A stretch of 64,000 bases of DNA from Hemibagrus wyckioides (GCF_019097595.1 NC_080720.1:31963352-32027351); one strand, 5' to 3'. Shown: positions 1 to 16,997, numbered from the stretch's first letter. Notes: generated from the sequence alone by a model not told the origin. Numbers and translations: made by a program.

Positions 1-100
1 TCTCTCTCTCTCTCACTCTCTCACTCTTTCTCTCTCCCTCCCTCCCTCTCTCTCTCTCTCTCTCTCTCACCCCCCCCCTCTCTTACACACACACACGTAG

Positions 101-1435
101 TGAGATTGATAAGAGCCTGGACCAAATGAACGTGCTGAGGAAAGACGAGTGTATCGTGGAGGGAAAGCTCAAAAAGTGAGTGTCTTCAGCCTTTCGCGCA
201 AGCTGAATATTTATATTATAAATATGTAACAATATATATATATATATTATTATTATCTTCTAATGAAAACTGTACAGATTAATATGATGTAAATATTTTT
301 ACGTTTTTTTTCTGTGTAAATGTTCAGTTCCAGCATTAATTAAGCAAATCTTCGTTGATTTCCTATAAAATCTGATGATCTGTACTCATGATTTAATTGT
401 TAATTCCAATGATGTACAGGTTGAAGAACATTCACGCGAAGCGCACGGGGAAGCGAGAGGCCGCTGGGGGAGACGAGCCTCAGGCCACCGGCACGCCGAG
501 CACCGGACACAAGCGCAAGAGGAAGGCGGGGGACAGCGACGACGACGAGGACGAAGACGACGACAGCGATGAGGCTGTAGACGACGACGACGAGGACGAT
601 GAAGAAGAGGTGAAGAAGGCGAGGAAGGTGGAGACGTGTGACGAGGTAAGAGTTGACATGTTCATCGCAAAACATTTCCAATATTTCTGGACTTCCTGTG
701 AACATTTTCGGATATTTTGTTCGTGTGTGTGACTCAAAGGATGAAGGAGATCAAGCCACGAGCGTAGAAGAGCTGGAGAAACAGATTGATAAAATATCAA
801 AGGTAAAGAAACGCACATGCACTCTGTATTAAACCTGCACACACTCCAGCTCTCACACACACACACACACACACACAATCACACTCTCTTCGTCTTGTGT
901 GTTTGTGTGAGTGCAGCAGCAGAATCTGATCAGACGGAAGCTGTTCGAATCGTCTCACGCCTTGCGCTCCATGAGCTACGGACAGGACCGATATCGTCGC
1001 CGCTATTGGATTCTTCCACAGTGCGGAGGAGTCTTTATCGAGGGAGTGGAGAGTGGAGAAGGTACACACACACACACACACACACAATACATAATAGAGC
1101 ACACTACTTATTTGGCCTTTGCAGGTTTCTATTCCACTTCCCACCAAACACTTTCAGGAAGTTTTTTTTTGTTTGTTTTCATTTAGCTGTTTTCCTGATT
1201 CTCATTTAACTCTTAACTTGACATTACGGCAGACTTGCTCGAGGGTTTTAATGCCTTAAATGCCACTTTAGCTAAACGACTCGACAGTCAAAAGTCGTTA
1301 GACTCCTTAACGAGGAAAAGTTGAATTAGCTAAAGCATGTTATTGAGGATGCTAATAAAGACAACAGCAGAGTGGAATTAACACTCAGGTATGCTGTCCA
1401 GCTGTAAAATAAGGGGGTGTGCAGACTTTTGCATT

Positions 1436-1519
<84 letters not shown>

Positions 1520-4500
1520 CTGACTGAGTAAAAACCATTAAAAGTGATAAAAGTATAGAGATGTAACTATAGTGTGTGTGAATGAAGGTCAGCTGAAGTG
1601 GACACACGCGTCTCTCCACAGGTCCCGAGGAGCTCGAGAAGGAGCGAGAGCGCCTACGCAACTTCGAGCCGGTGAGGATCAAGGAGGAGCCACAGGAAGA
1701 GGAGGAGGAGGAGGAGGAAGAGGAGACACAGGCGGAGGAGGAGCAGCAGCAGCCGGAGGTCCAGACGCAGGCTCAGGTGAAGCAGGAGGAAGAACAGCGT
1801 GCCGAGAAGGAAGTGAAACAGGAAGACGAGAAGCCCTGCTCGCCACCAGACAAGCTCCAGGAGAAGGACGCCCAGCTGTTAGACCCCGCCTCCTGTCCTC
1901 TCAAGGAGGCCCCAAACCCACCCAGTGACCTCACGTCCCTTTGCCATACTCCTGACAGCAGCATGGCGTCTGTCACCACGGCGACCGCATCAGCATCATC
2001 TCCAACTCATTCTACCTCCAAACCTACTGTACTGTGCAGCACTCCTGCGGACTCCGTACCTCTCGTGGCTCAGTTTGGTGCTCCTCCTCCACAATTCGGT
2101 GTTCCTCTGTCCCTGCAGCATCATCAGCACCTCCTGGCTAACGATCAGCTCCTGCGCGTTTTAACGGAGCGCAGCGGCCATTGGTTCAGCCTCCTGCCCC
2201 GTTCTCCCTGTGACGACTCTTCCCTCGTCCAACCCACCACGCCGCTGCGCTCCTCGGCTCAGCCTAACAATGTCCAGCCCAGGAGCCCTCCTGCTCCGTC
2301 CTGCTCCCCTCACCAGCACCTCCAACCTCCGTCTGCCTCCAGCAGCCCTCTAAACGCTGCTCACGACGGCCTGGGAAACCTCACCGTCTCGCCTCTGCAG
2401 GTAAAGCAGCCCTCATAGACATTATCCACATATATTATATATTATCCACACTGCTGTTCACCTACCAGCTGATAGTTTTGCAGTAGGATTTATCGTGCAG
2501 CGGTGCTTTAGTCCTTGAGTCTTCCTCATCTGTAGACTCTGTTCAAACAGATCAGCTTCAGCTTTCATGCTCAAAGCACCGTTGTCTTGTAGCTCATCCC
2601 TGACTAACCTAGTTGAGTCTCTTGCATTCTGGGATACATTCTGCCGAGGTTTACTGTAATGCGATATAAACGTACAGTGGTTTATGTAAACGTCTCCCTG
2701 TGCCTGTAGGTAAAACCCGGTGGTGCTCTGCTGCCTTTGCCCATGTGTGGATGGTCAGGTGGCATGATCAGCCCTAACCTGCCCATGTGCAGCAGCCCTA
2801 TGCCCCTTTGCCCGCTCACTGAAGGCAGCGCCAGCCCCCTGCTGGCCCCTAGCGTCTCCACCAGCAAAAGTGGCTCTCCTGCGCCCCCTGGGGACAAACC
2901 GCCTTCTGCACCATCACCTGCTATAGATCTGCCACGAAACCATGACCAGCCACAGCCACAGCCCATTCCAGAAGGTGAGACACGCACACACACACGCACA
3001 CACATACACACACACATACACGCGCACACACACACACACACACACTACTCATATGTCCATAAAGCCTAATAATCTAAGTTATACATGCCCCTCATTATGA
3101 TGTGTGTGTGTGTGTGTGTTGCAGACATGCTGATGGGTTGGTGGAAGATGATGGACATGGAGGAACTGCAGGCCCTGATGAAGACGCTCCACAGCAGAGG
3201 CATCAGAGAGCGAGCGCTGCACAAACAGGTCCAGAAATCCATGGAGCTCATCCCACAGACCTTCAACAAGAACAAGGAGGGTGAGTCTCTAATAATACAC
3301 ACTTCAACAAAACGTCCATTTTGACCCATAGATTAACAACTGAGGCTAATAAACTGACCTTAAGTGAGACTTAAAGTAAACACACTGGCAGGTTTAAGCG
3401 GTCACTATCGTTTCAGTGGGGAGGTTGTGAAACTCATGGGCCATCTCCCGCTCTGTGTGTGTGTGTGTGTGTGTGTGTAGTAGCTGTAATGGAAGTTTCG
3501 GAGCTGGACGAGGGCCAGGTATCCGTGGAGACGCTACAGGAGTGGTGTGTGGAGGAGCAGGCGATGGAGACTGACATCGCCTTGCTACAGCAGGTGGAGG
3601 AGCTTGAACGCAGGGTCACTTCAGCCAGCCTGCAGGTCAAGGTAAAAAAAAATAAAATAAACAGACAAGTGTGTGTGTGTGTGGGGGGGTGTGATTGATT
3701 TTAATTTAAAGAAGTAGTTCTTTAAAAGGTCTAAATGCTCTAAATGTACCCTCGAGCACTCTTTCAAGCATGTTTCAGAAATTCTCAAGATTTCTACACT
3801 GATTAATATACACGAATATGCAAATTTCTTCCCCTTGGTTATTTAGTCAGCTGGCATTTTTGGGATTTCGGTATCTGAATCTGGATTTTCGTTGTCATAC
3901 TACAGGGCTGGATGCACCCGGAGCCCCAGTCAGAGAGGGAGGACCTGCTGTATTACGAGCACAAGCCCCTTCCCAAGGCCTGCCCGGGGGCGGAGTCACA
4001 GGAGGAGCGGAGCTCGGAGAAAGGCCTGAGACGGCAGCCCAGCAACCCGCTGGACATCGCCGTGATGCGCCTGGCCGAGCTGGAGCGCCACATCGAGAGA
4101 AGGTACCTGCGGAGCCCCTTAGGGACAACCATCCAGATCAGGCTGGATAATGTGGGGACGGTCACTGTGCCCGCCCCCGCGCCATCCACTAGCGCTGGAG
4201 GGGAAGGGTAGGTCATCCACGCAGCCAGCCTTCATCTCTCTTATCTCTTCCTCTTGCTCCTCCTCCTCCTCCTCCCCTCTCTTCTGGCTGGGGCGGCTGT
4301 GCTTGTGGCGTGTGTGTGTTCACCCGGGGCCCGGTTTTTTCCAAAAGGGGTTCCATGGTTTTTGGGTTCAGATTTTAACACCTGCATTTGAGTTCCTTTC
4401 TGTTCTTGGCTGCATGCGTTCGATTTTTTTGGCCATTCTGTGGACAGGATTTCTCTTCGCTGTCGTTTCGTGAGAGCATGGCGCATTTTAACTACGGGGG

Positions 4501-6406
4501 CTTCATTTTCGCTCTGAGATTTCACGGGAAGTTTTCATCACGCAGACTGTCAATGCCATTCCACAGGATGTGTGTGTGCCGGATTATAACGATCCCTGTT
4601 TAGTCTCCTTTTTCTGTCTGTGGATGACTGTGATGACGTGTTTTGTCTTTAAGGCCTGCGCTATACTCGACACGCGACTTGTAAAATATTCAGCATGATG
4701 ACGTATGATGCGGCGCGACATGGATCGTGGTCAAAAACCATTTAATATGATTTCATCATGTCTAATAATAAGAAGAGTATACAGATTTGGACGATCATCA
4801 TGAGAACATACTTAATGTTAATCTTAATTTCAAGCTCTAAACGTTTGGTGTAATAATAAAAAGTCTATAGTTTGACTGATTTGTTTGTACCGACTGATGA
4901 TAAATAAATATTTTTAATTATTTTAAAAATAATTAAAAATATTTTTTTGTTTTTGTTTGTATGGACATTATTAATTATTTATTATACTTAAAATTTTATT
5001 ATAAATTAATTACACACACAAAACAGTTTTCCGATTATTCAGACAGCGCCCGAGTCATTTCTGTCAAGTAATTCCGCTGTCCGTCTGTCTCGTACCTGCG
5101 CAGGTGTAGTTAACATCAAGTATAGCTCTGGCCTTAAGCTGTAGATGTATGTGTAAATGTGTGTGGGTGTGTGTGGGTGTGTGTAACTGGTCTCTTTGTT
5201 GCTGTGTCTCTCAGGGGTGAGGAGGAGATCGCTCCCGGGATGAAGGTGTGGAGGAAGGCTCTGAGCGAGGTGAGGAACTCGTCACAGCTGGCCATGTGCC
5301 TGCAGCAGCTGCAGAAGTCCATCGCCTGGGAGAGATCCATCATGAAAGTGGTGAGTGTGTGTGTGTGTGTGAAATCTCAGGCTCGGTTTGGATGCCAAGC
5401 TGTACACAATGATGAAACGGTATTTTAGGCATGTACTAAGGTGTGTGTGTGTGTGTGTGTGTGTGTAGTACTGCCAGATCTGCCGTAAGGGGGATAATGA
5501 GGACTTACTGCTGCTGTGCGATGGCTGTGATAAGGGCTGTCACACCTACTGCCACAAGCCCAAGATCAACGCCATCCCTGAGGGAGACTGGTACTGCCCT
5601 GCCTGCATCTCCAAGGTAACCGCCTCTACCTCAGACACACACACACACACTCTCTCTCTCTCTCTTGTGGCTCATTCAGGGATGGTCAAGAATTTTTGAA
5701 AGCTGATCAGTAACTGGACGTGACCCGAGAAAATTACACACAGTGTCAAAACTCAAAACGTTATTTTGCGTCTTCTCTTCGATACGTGAACAGAATTCTG
5801 TGATGAAGTGATGATGCCATGAAGAAGGATTATTCATAGTATCCGAGTTCTAAGCATCTCTCGGTCTCAGATACACACCGGTTTAAAAATATATTAAAAG
5901 AGTGATTTTTTTATTTTCAATAATTATTGATTTTTAATGAATTTATGATCACGGTTAGGTCGATATGTTTTAATCATGGCTTTTTATATCCGTGTATAGT
6001 CGATTCCAAACCTTTATACGACTTGATCGATACACCAGGCTGCCGCAAAACAAAACACTTGCCATGAAATGTGTGTGTGTGTGTGTGTTTTCTTTTTTTT
6101 TGTACTAATGCTACAGTAAGCCTAAACAAAAAAGGGCAAATTCCAAAGTGTTTGAAACAGTTGAACCTCCCGGGGGTTGCAGTCTCTCTCCTGTAACTGC
6201 ATCTGCTTTCAGATGAATATAACTGCAGTTGCTGAATAATTTATAGCAGCTCCTGAATCATGTGCTTTAACTAAATAATAAGCTGGAACTTTATGAAAGG
6301 AAGTGAGGCAGGCCATACTGGACTGGAACGGGGAAGTTAATTTCCTTCACTGTCTGCCTTGCTGAATTTGGTATTGGAAATAATCTGGTGTGTTGCATTT
6401 GCATAG

Positions 6407-6505
<99 letters not shown>

Positions 6506-8210
6506 AGAGATACTTTGGCATTTGTGAAAGTTTCCAAAACGCACACTAAGCATGTAAGAAATGAAGTGCAGCAATATAAGTGTTGAGTGGACTCGAGTGA
6601 GATCACGTGCAGATTGAACGCAATGCGAATTCCTCAGGCCAGCAACCAGTCCCCCAAGAACAAGAAACCTCAGAGTCGCATGCAGTCCGGCGGAGGGGGC
6701 AAGAAAGCGGCGGAGACGGCCAAGAAGAACAAGAAGCAGCAGGAGGCGTGCGAGGATGAGGAGGCAGGCGGAGGCGGCAGCACCAGCAACAGCAGCCCAA
6801 AGAAAATAGCCACGGCGTCCAGCCAAGCGAAAAAGAGCTCGCCCGCTCCTCCAGCCGCCAAACCCGAGAGTCCGGCCTGCGTGAAGCGGGCCAAAACGGC
6901 CAGGGACAACAACCGCGACCTGGGCCTCTGCAGGTATCTATGTGAAATTATTTTTATATTACGTCAAGTATTCATGCATTGCCTCTGATCTAGTTTCAAG
7001 AGAAAATATTTGAGACTAGAAAAAGACTCTGAGATCCAGTTTTTCTGATGCTTTACGAAAAGCTGTAAACTAAAGAACTGAGGGCACAAAGCCTTTATCT
7101 CCACACATACATTACAGCACAGTGGAACTCTTTTCTTCACATATACCAGCTGAGGTCAGAGCACAAGGGCAGAGTGGAGCTTGGTGGTGCTGGGGCTTGA
7201 ACCCTGATCCTCCGATCAGCAACCCAGAGCCTTAACCACCTGAACCACCACTGACCCCATCTTTTCACATATTCTAGCTTATATGATCAAGCGGGGGTCA
7301 GAGCGCAGGGTCAAGCCATAGTACAGCACCCCTGGAGCAGGTGGGGTTAAGGACCTTGCTCAAGGCCCCCAATGTTTGATATCTTGGCAGCTTGGAGGTT
7401 TGAACCCCAACCTTCTGATCAGTGACCCAATACCTTGTCCACTGAGCTGTTGCTTCCCTACAAACGAAATTATGCTTTTAGATAAATGTCTGCTAAAACA
7501 TGCTGACCAAATATGTGCACTGTACGTCACAGTGACTAAAATCTCGGCCACAAAGAAGTTTTCCTGATATCTGTTCCTCTCCTGTAGGATTCTCTTGGCT
7601 GAACTGGAGCGGCATCAGGACGCCTGGCCCTTCCTCACACCAGTCAACCTCAAATCAGTGCCCGGGTACCGGAAAGTCATCAAAAAGCCCATGGACTTCT
7701 CCACCATCCGCGAGAAGCTCGTCAGCAGCCAGTGAGTCTCTGTTACATCCTCCACCCTGGTGATGCCGTTCAGTTCTTCTGAAACGAATCAGTCTTTGAG
7801 TATATCGATTCATTAGAGTCAGTAGATGGAGCATAACAATAAAAAACAAAAACTCCAGTTTGAGGAAAAACACAGAATCTTCATAAATTAATTGACTGAA
7901 TTACGAATGAATCAATTTGACAGAATTATGAAGTGAATCAATTTGGATGAACAAATCACTAAATGAATCAGTTGACTCCTTGAAATGAATTGTTCACCAA
8001 AACAAATCATTTGCACTTGGAAAAGTGTTTAAAGTGGATTTTTTTTTTTTTAGGTACCAGAACCTCGAGACGTTCATCATCGACGTCAACTTGGTGTTTG
8101 ACAACTGCGAGAAGTTCAACGAGGACAACTCGGACATCGGCCGCGCGGGACACAACATGAGGAAGTTCTTTGAGAAGAGGTGGACCGAGCTCCTGAAGCA
8201 GACTAACTGA
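101..8210 (+). CDS. baz2b: BAZ2B (bromodomain adjacent to zinc finger 2B), 3' part of the gene
   Basis: Fourteen exons join in one continuous frame: 101-175, 420-645, 740-802, 917-1061, 1622-2400, 2710-2974, 3125-3280, 3481-3641, 3906-4207, 5215-5350, 5469-5615, 6638-6933, 7588-7731, 8054-8210. They give 1016 residues ending at a TGA at 8208-8210; the N-terminal half (TAM/MBD and most of the DDT region) lies left of the window. In order I see a coiled region, an Asp/Glu-rich tract, a WHIM-like block (DRYRRRYWILPQCGG), a long Pro/Ser/Gln linker, a conserved SIAWERSIMKV segment, a PHD finger and a bromodomain. BAZ2B is a nuclear reader of histone tails linked to ISWI-type remodelling. It is preferred over BAZ2A because the linker and bromodomain text matches BAZ2B better and because WDSUB1 and TANC1 are next door. 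Every splice phase closes, so there is no sign of decay. Confidence 0.95.
917..1061 (+). CDS. baz2b: BAZ2B exon with WHIM-type motif
   Basis: This 145-nt exon encodes QQNLIRRKLFESSHALRSMS followed by GQDRYRRRYWILPQCGGVFIEGVESGE. The DRYRRRYW...GG block is the WHIM/WSD signature of BAZ and ISWI-partner proteins, which helps dock the remodelling ATPase on linker DNA. The acceptor is tgcag before 917 and the donor follows 1061 (phase 1). A CA microsatellite starts directly after the donor. Confidence 0.9.
1438..1516. repeat. (TA)n microsatellite
   Basis: Nearly 80 bp of uninterrupted TA dinucleotides in the BAZ2B intron before exon 1622-2400. Similar TA tracts occur at 6410-6478, 8923-8954, 16686-16718, 24859-24880 and 33370-33456. 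Confidence 0.95.
1622..2400 (+). CDS. baz2b: BAZ2B large linker exon
   Basis: At 779 nt this is the longest BAZ2B exon in the window. It starts with a Glu-rich segment after ELEKERERLRNFEPVRIKEE, and continues as a Pro/Ser/Thr/Gln-rich linker. Near its end lies a conserved island (NDQLLRVLTERSGHWFSLLP, then RSPCDDSSL) found in BAZ2B proteins. The exon ends at LTVSPLQ, and the next exon (2710) resumes with VKPGG, matching the family. The open frame stops at 2418 inside the intron. The linker is probably disordered. Confidence 0.88.
4103..4207 (+). other. baz2b: Optional exon segment between two in-phase BAZ2B donors
   Basis: Exon 3906-4207 contains an internal donor-like AG/GTACCT after 4102. 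Both donors leave the same 2-nt phase, so use of the inner one removes 105 nt (35 residues beginning YLRSPLGTTIQ) and joins ERR directly to GEEEIAPG. Both protein forms resemble BAZ2B forms I recall from other vertebrates. Usage of the inner donor is an inference. Confidence 0.55.
4649..5137. mobile_element. Non-autonomous inverted-repeat element flanked by TTAA
   Basis: The left end TTAAGGCCTGCGCTATACT is matched (17 of 19) by the reverse complement of the right end, TTAAGGCCAGAGCTATACT. Between them is AT-rich non-coding DNA, 489 bp in all, inside BAZ2B intron 9. TTAA at both ends is the piggyBac target signature, but the termini do not begin CCC, so the superfamily is uncertain. It carries no transposase. 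Confidence 0.55.
5469..5615 (+). CDS. baz2b: BAZ2B PHD finger exon
   Basis: This 147-nt exon encodes one complete Cys4-His-Cys3 PHD zinc finger. The zinc ligands are visible as CQIC, CDGC, HTYC and CPAC, with the acidic DNEDLLLLCDGCD surface that in BAZ2 proteins binds the unmodified histone H3 N terminus. It is residues 770-818 of the part in this window. The acceptor is a pure TG repeat ending in tag, with almost no normal pyrimidine tract. The donor is aag/gtaacc. Confidence 0.95.
5640..6637. other. BAZ2B intron 11
   Basis: An intron of about 1 kb between the PHD and linker exons. It holds CA/TC tracts (5637-5664), a TG tract (6071-6088), a 68-bp TA tract running into TG (6410-6504) and otherwise AT-rich unique sequence with no gene. 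Confidence 0.8.
6638..6933 (+). CDS. baz2b: BAZ2B basic/low-complexity linker exon between PHD and bromodomain
   Basis: This 296-nt exon encodes a Lys/Ser/Gly/Ala-rich stretch (runs such as KKNKKQQEA and GGGGSTSNSSPKK) ending NNRDLGLCR. It links the PHD finger to the bromodomain and is probably flexible and nuclear-targeting. The acceptor is ctcag/gcc at 6637 and the donor follows 6933 (phase 2). The length of this linker is expected to vary between species. Confidence 0.88.
7095..7460. repeat. Two adjacent copies of a dispersed fish repeat
   Basis: Two related modules lie side by side in BAZ2B intron 12 (about 7095-7260 and 7265-7460). Each carries a block like GGGGCTTGAACCCTGATCCT followed by an ACCCAGAGCCTTAACCAC-like string. 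The same blocks recur at 56955-57360 and, more divergent, at 63060-63205. The GNTTGAACCC core looks like a tRNA B box, so a SINE origin is possible. I see no open frame. Confidence 0.6.
7588..8210 (+). CDS. baz2b: BAZ2B bromodomain exons and stop codon
   Basis: Two exons, 7588-7731 and 8054-8210, encode one bromodomain. The first carries helix Z and the ZA loop with the WPF shelf (DAWPFLTPVN), PGYRKVIKKPMDFSTI and EKL. The second carries VFDNCEKFNEDNSDIG with the acetyl-lysine-binding Asn in FNEDN, then AGHNMRKFFEKRW and a short tail ending KQTN and TGA. All residues needed for acetyl-lysine recognition are present. The intron (7732-8053) ends in an eleven-T tract before the AG. Confidence 0.95.
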
Positions 8211-8481
8211 TTCACCCCGAGCCGCTTTTTCCCGTGAAACTCGGATCGGAACCGGCCGGAATTTTCCTCCCAGCAAAGCAAAGCGCCGTTCTCGAACCTG
8301 AACATGTCCCACATAGACACACACATACACACACAGACACACAACACCCCAAAGAGACACAGGACAGAGGGTGTCTTTGTGCAATATCATTTCCTTGTAG
8401 AAAAGAGTTAATCGCACTGAAATCTTCAACCGTCAGAGCTGTATCTAGGAGAAAAAAAATACAAAAACATTTTCCACTACC

Positions 8482-8489
8482 TGTAAATA
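8482..8489 (+). promoter_or_regulatory. Pumilio recognition element in the BAZ2B 3' UTR
   Basis: TGTAAATA matches the UGUANAUA consensus for PUM-family translational repressors and lies 270 nt after the BAZ2B stop. An eight-base match can occur by chance in AT-rich DNA. Confidence 0.35.
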
Positions 8490-8917
8490 TCATCATTTTG
8501 TTCCTTCTGTTGTTTTTATTTTTTTTCCTCTCCCTTTTATCGTTAATATTATAGTGAATGTATTTAATTTTTTTTAAATGATTATTTATGACAAAAAAAA
8601 GGTCCATTCTTCATTTTCTATGAAAAAGAAGAAACAGCTCAAACTGCTTTAAAAAAAAAAAAAAATCGAATGGAATGTTTATTTGTATGTGTGGTATTTT
8701 TTTTCATTTGTTTATTTGTTTGTTGTTTTTTTCCCGCTCTCTCTCTCCAAATATGAAACGAAGCCAAGAAAAAGAAAGGAACCTGTTTACACCGCTTCGG
8801 GCTGTCTGGCGTCGGAGTTTCCCCCTCACACACACACACACACACGCAGTGGTTTCCACCCCCCACGCAAAAAACAAAACAAAACAAAAAATGTGTACAT
8901 ACTGTCTGTTCATACCG

Positions 8918-8957
<40 letters not shown>

Positions 8958-9053
8958 GTCTTGTTTGGAATGATGTGTACATATGGTTTCAAACATTGGA
9001 TATTGTTCATGCCTTAGACCGATTGTAGCATTTAATTTTAGTCTTAAAGTGAC

Positions 9054-9088
<35 letters not shown>

Positions 9089-9963
9089 GACACATTTATT
9101 GGTTGTACAGTATACACATATCTTCTACAAACACTGTGGTCTCCTTAATCTTGGTAGTGCCTGCCCTTCTGAACAGGGTGTAGGGAAGTATTTTTTTTTG
9201 TTTGTTTGTTTGTTTGTTTTTATGATTTTTTTTTTTTTAAAGAAGAAGAAAAAAAACAAAAATATCACGAAACACTCCCTGGCTTCCTGCGCACGCTGAC
9301 ATATATACTGTACAACACGAGTGTGTGTGTATTCCCATGTGAGAACTGTTGGGAGTTGGCTTCAGCAACACACACACACACACACACACATGCACACACA
9401 CTCACACACACACACACACACACACACACAGCGGGCTATCGGTAACCACTCTGGCCACGTCCTAAACCGCATACCCCCCCTCCTGGTTCATGGTGGCTTT
9501 GTCTGAACTCACATCATTGGTTCCAGCACTATGCCAAAAGGGTGCTCTCAGAGAACACGACTGCGTGCAGCGTACTTGGTTTAATGTACTACTTAGCAGG
9601 ATAGCGTGCGGTTTGGGACACGTGAGCCCGTGTCTGAGTCTCCTCCACCTCCTCTTCCTCCTCCTTCCTCCTGAGTCTTGGCCACTGGAGGCAGCTAGAA
9701 CACAGTTTTTTTGTACCCGAGTCAGAGTACTTGAAGTTATTTTATTTAAAGCTATTGTGGGAAACAAAATGGTAGCGTTCTTTTTGTAGGAGCATTATTT
9801 TTCACTAGTGTGTATGTGTGTGCGCGCGCGCGTGTGTGTGTGGATGTTATGTGTGTGTGAGTGTGTGCGAGTGTGAGTGTGTGTGGCACGGACCTATTAA
9901 AAGGATGTTTTTAAAGTCATCTTGCTGCTTCCTGGTGTGTTTTTTGTGTGCAGAGACATGAAC

Positions 9964-9969
9964 AATAAA
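9964..9969 (+). terminator. Poly(A) signal, likely BAZ2B
   Basis: AATAAA on the plus strand about 1.75 kb after the BAZ2B stop and 0.77 kb before the WDSUB1 first exon. It is the best-placed signal for the BAZ2B transcript end. Confidence 0.6.
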
Positions 9970-9990
9970 TGTAGCTACTCCTCAGCTCCA

Positions 9991-10339
9991 TGCTTTATTG
10001 CCCTTATACCGAGAAATGAGAAACTCCTCCATCTGGAAGACTTCCTCAGACTGGTTACGAAATTCCCTGCTTCAATGTAAAATAAAGGAAGGGGCTCCTT
10101 ACAGAAGACTGAAGCACATTGACTGTTTCTGTGAAGGAGCCGGGTACTACAGAGTGGATAAACATCACACAATTCAAATAAATAATAAAACTAATAATGA
10201 TCAAAGAAAATGAGGGCTTTATTTATAAGGGTTATCTCTAATAAAATCTGTTAAGTTGATTAATGAACATGATAATAGAATATGAGCATTAAAATGTAGC
10301 AAAAAAACAAATAACACCAAGATGTTGAAAATTAAAATG

Positions 10340-10402
<63 letters not shown>

Positions 10403-10432
10403 GATCGATCGATCGATCTGTTATTATTATTA

Positions 10433-10470
<38 letters not shown>

Positions 10471-10734
10471 TTATTTAATTGTACACAATTCATGCAAATA
10501 TTGTTATATTAATTATTATATAATTAATTAACTCAATAATAATAATAACAACAAGAACAACAACAATATAAAAATATAAAAAAATAAATAATAATAATAA
10601 TAATAATAATTACTTATAAGCTAATAATAAATAAAATTACTAATTTCCGGGGGGGGGATACACTAAACCATGCTTTAAATATGTTTTAATTTTATTTATT
10701 TATTTATTAAACCTTGAGTCGGCCATGTTAAACC
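9991..10734. other. BAZ2B-WDSUB1 intergenic spacer
   Basis: An AT-rich spacer with no gene. It contains (TCTA)n at 10340-10410 shading into (TCGA)n, then (TTA)n at 10420-10468, and A/T-rich homopolymers. The two genes are co-oriented and under 0.8 kb apart. Confidence 0.75.
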
Positions 10735-10812
10735 CGGACTGTAAACACAGGTCACGTGACGCCCCGTGTGACGCATGCACTAACCCGGAAGAAGGGTCTC
10801 GAGACAGCTGAA
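10735..10812 (+). promoter_or_regulatory. wdsub1: WDSUB1 promoter and non-coding first exon
   Basis: A short GC-richer island in AT-rich DNA holds the palindromic E-box GTCACGTGAC (10751-10760, USF/MYC type), a GCATGC core (10772-10777) and an ETS-type CCGGAAG (10785-10791), as in TATA-less housekeeping promoters. A good donor AA/GTGAGT follows 10812. The first coding exon starts at 11876, so a non-coding exon 1 is inferred. The transcription start is not determined. Confidence 0.55.
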
Positions 10813-10967
10813 GTGAGTAACGTTCCTTTTCTCGCTTGGTCTAAAAATATTTTATCCAAAAAACACGAATAAGTTTTAATGACATGTTTCATAAAGCTCT
10901 AGAACGGTTCTAAGGGTTCTAGCGGTTCGTGGTGTTAAATAATATCACAGGTTTTACAAGCAAACTT

Positions 10968-11009
<42 letters not shown>

Positions 11010-11359
11010 GGATAGCGGTCGGGGTAGGGGAGGTGACTGTTAGCTAAAGTGGCTAAATTAAAATTTCAAAAAATAAACCGTTAAAAACGGTCAGGTTTCT
11101 GTCAGTGAAGGAAGATGGTGGAGAAAGCTGATATAAAGCTGTTTTTATTAAAGATATAAGGTATAAATCTCCTCTAAATCTCTTAATGACTTTAATATAA
11201 ACATAAATACTGCTCTGTAGATTATTTATCATTCAATATAGCAATGTCTATGGTTTAATTTAAAATATATTCCGAAATATTTTGTTTTTTTCTGAAACTA
11301 GTTTTATAAACAACAGTGTTAAAGATCCTGATCACGTTATGGATATTAAATATCCAGAT

Positions 11360-11838
11360 ATCCTGCAGGCAGGTTGGAATGGGTGGAGAAAGGTGTCGGG
11401 AGTGTGATGGAAAAATATCGGTGAGAGTCAAGGGGAAGGTGATACAAGACAGTGGAGAGACCGGCCATGCTGTATGGTTTAGAGGCAGTGTCGCTGAGGA
11501 AGAGACAGGAGTCGAGGTAGCAGAGATGAAGATGTTGAGGTTCTCTTTGGGAGAGAGGAGGTTGGACAGGATTAGGAACGAGTACATCAGAGGGACAGCT
11601 CATGTTAGGGAGGACAGATTAAGATGGTTTGGACATGTCCAGAGGAGGGAGAGTGAGTATATTGGTAGGAGAATGTTGGAGATGGAGCTGCCAGGCAGGA
11701 GGAAAAGAGGAAGGCCAAAGAGGAGGTATATGGATGTAATAAATGAGGAGATGTAGCTAGTGGGTGCAAGTGTTGAGGATGCAGAAGATAGGGATAGGTG
11801 GAGAGAGATGATTCACTGTGGCCGAAAGAAGAAGATCT
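11360..11838 (+). mobile_element. LINE (non-LTR retrotransposon) 3' end
   Basis: The plus strand encodes the C-terminal tail of a fish LINE reverse transcriptase, recognisable by VAEMKMLRFSLGERRLDRIR, LRWFGHVQRRESEYIGRRML and GRRKRGRPKRRYMDVINEEM. An in-frame TAG (11754-11756) interrupts it before [20 protein letters not shown], and only the 3' end is present, so it is a dead 5'-truncated copy. It ends in a GAA-type tail. It lies in WDSUB1 intron 1, about 40 nt from the exon 2 acceptor. Confidence 0.8.
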
Positions 11839-11882
11839 ATGATATTGTCCTATTGAGTCTGTATTTTTTCCACAGAGTCAAA

Positions 11883-16997
<5,115 letters not shown>

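Larger units (their letters stand above)
8211..9990 (+). other. baz2b: BAZ2B 3' untranslated region
   Basis: After the stop there is about 1.76 kb without coding potential, AT-rich and holding CA, TA, TTA and GT microsatellites (8316-8343, 8828-8848, 8923-8954, 9057-9088, 9366-9430, 9810-9890). A canonical AATAAA lies at 9964-9969, with another at 10081-10086. The 3' end is probably within 10-30 nt of one of these. The UTR assignment is inferred from continuity, not transcripts. Confidence 0.7.

Noticed and set aside
11316..11756. 146-codon frame as a host gene
   Set aside because: The residues are the C-terminal tail of a LINE reverse transcriptase, truncated and with a premature stop.
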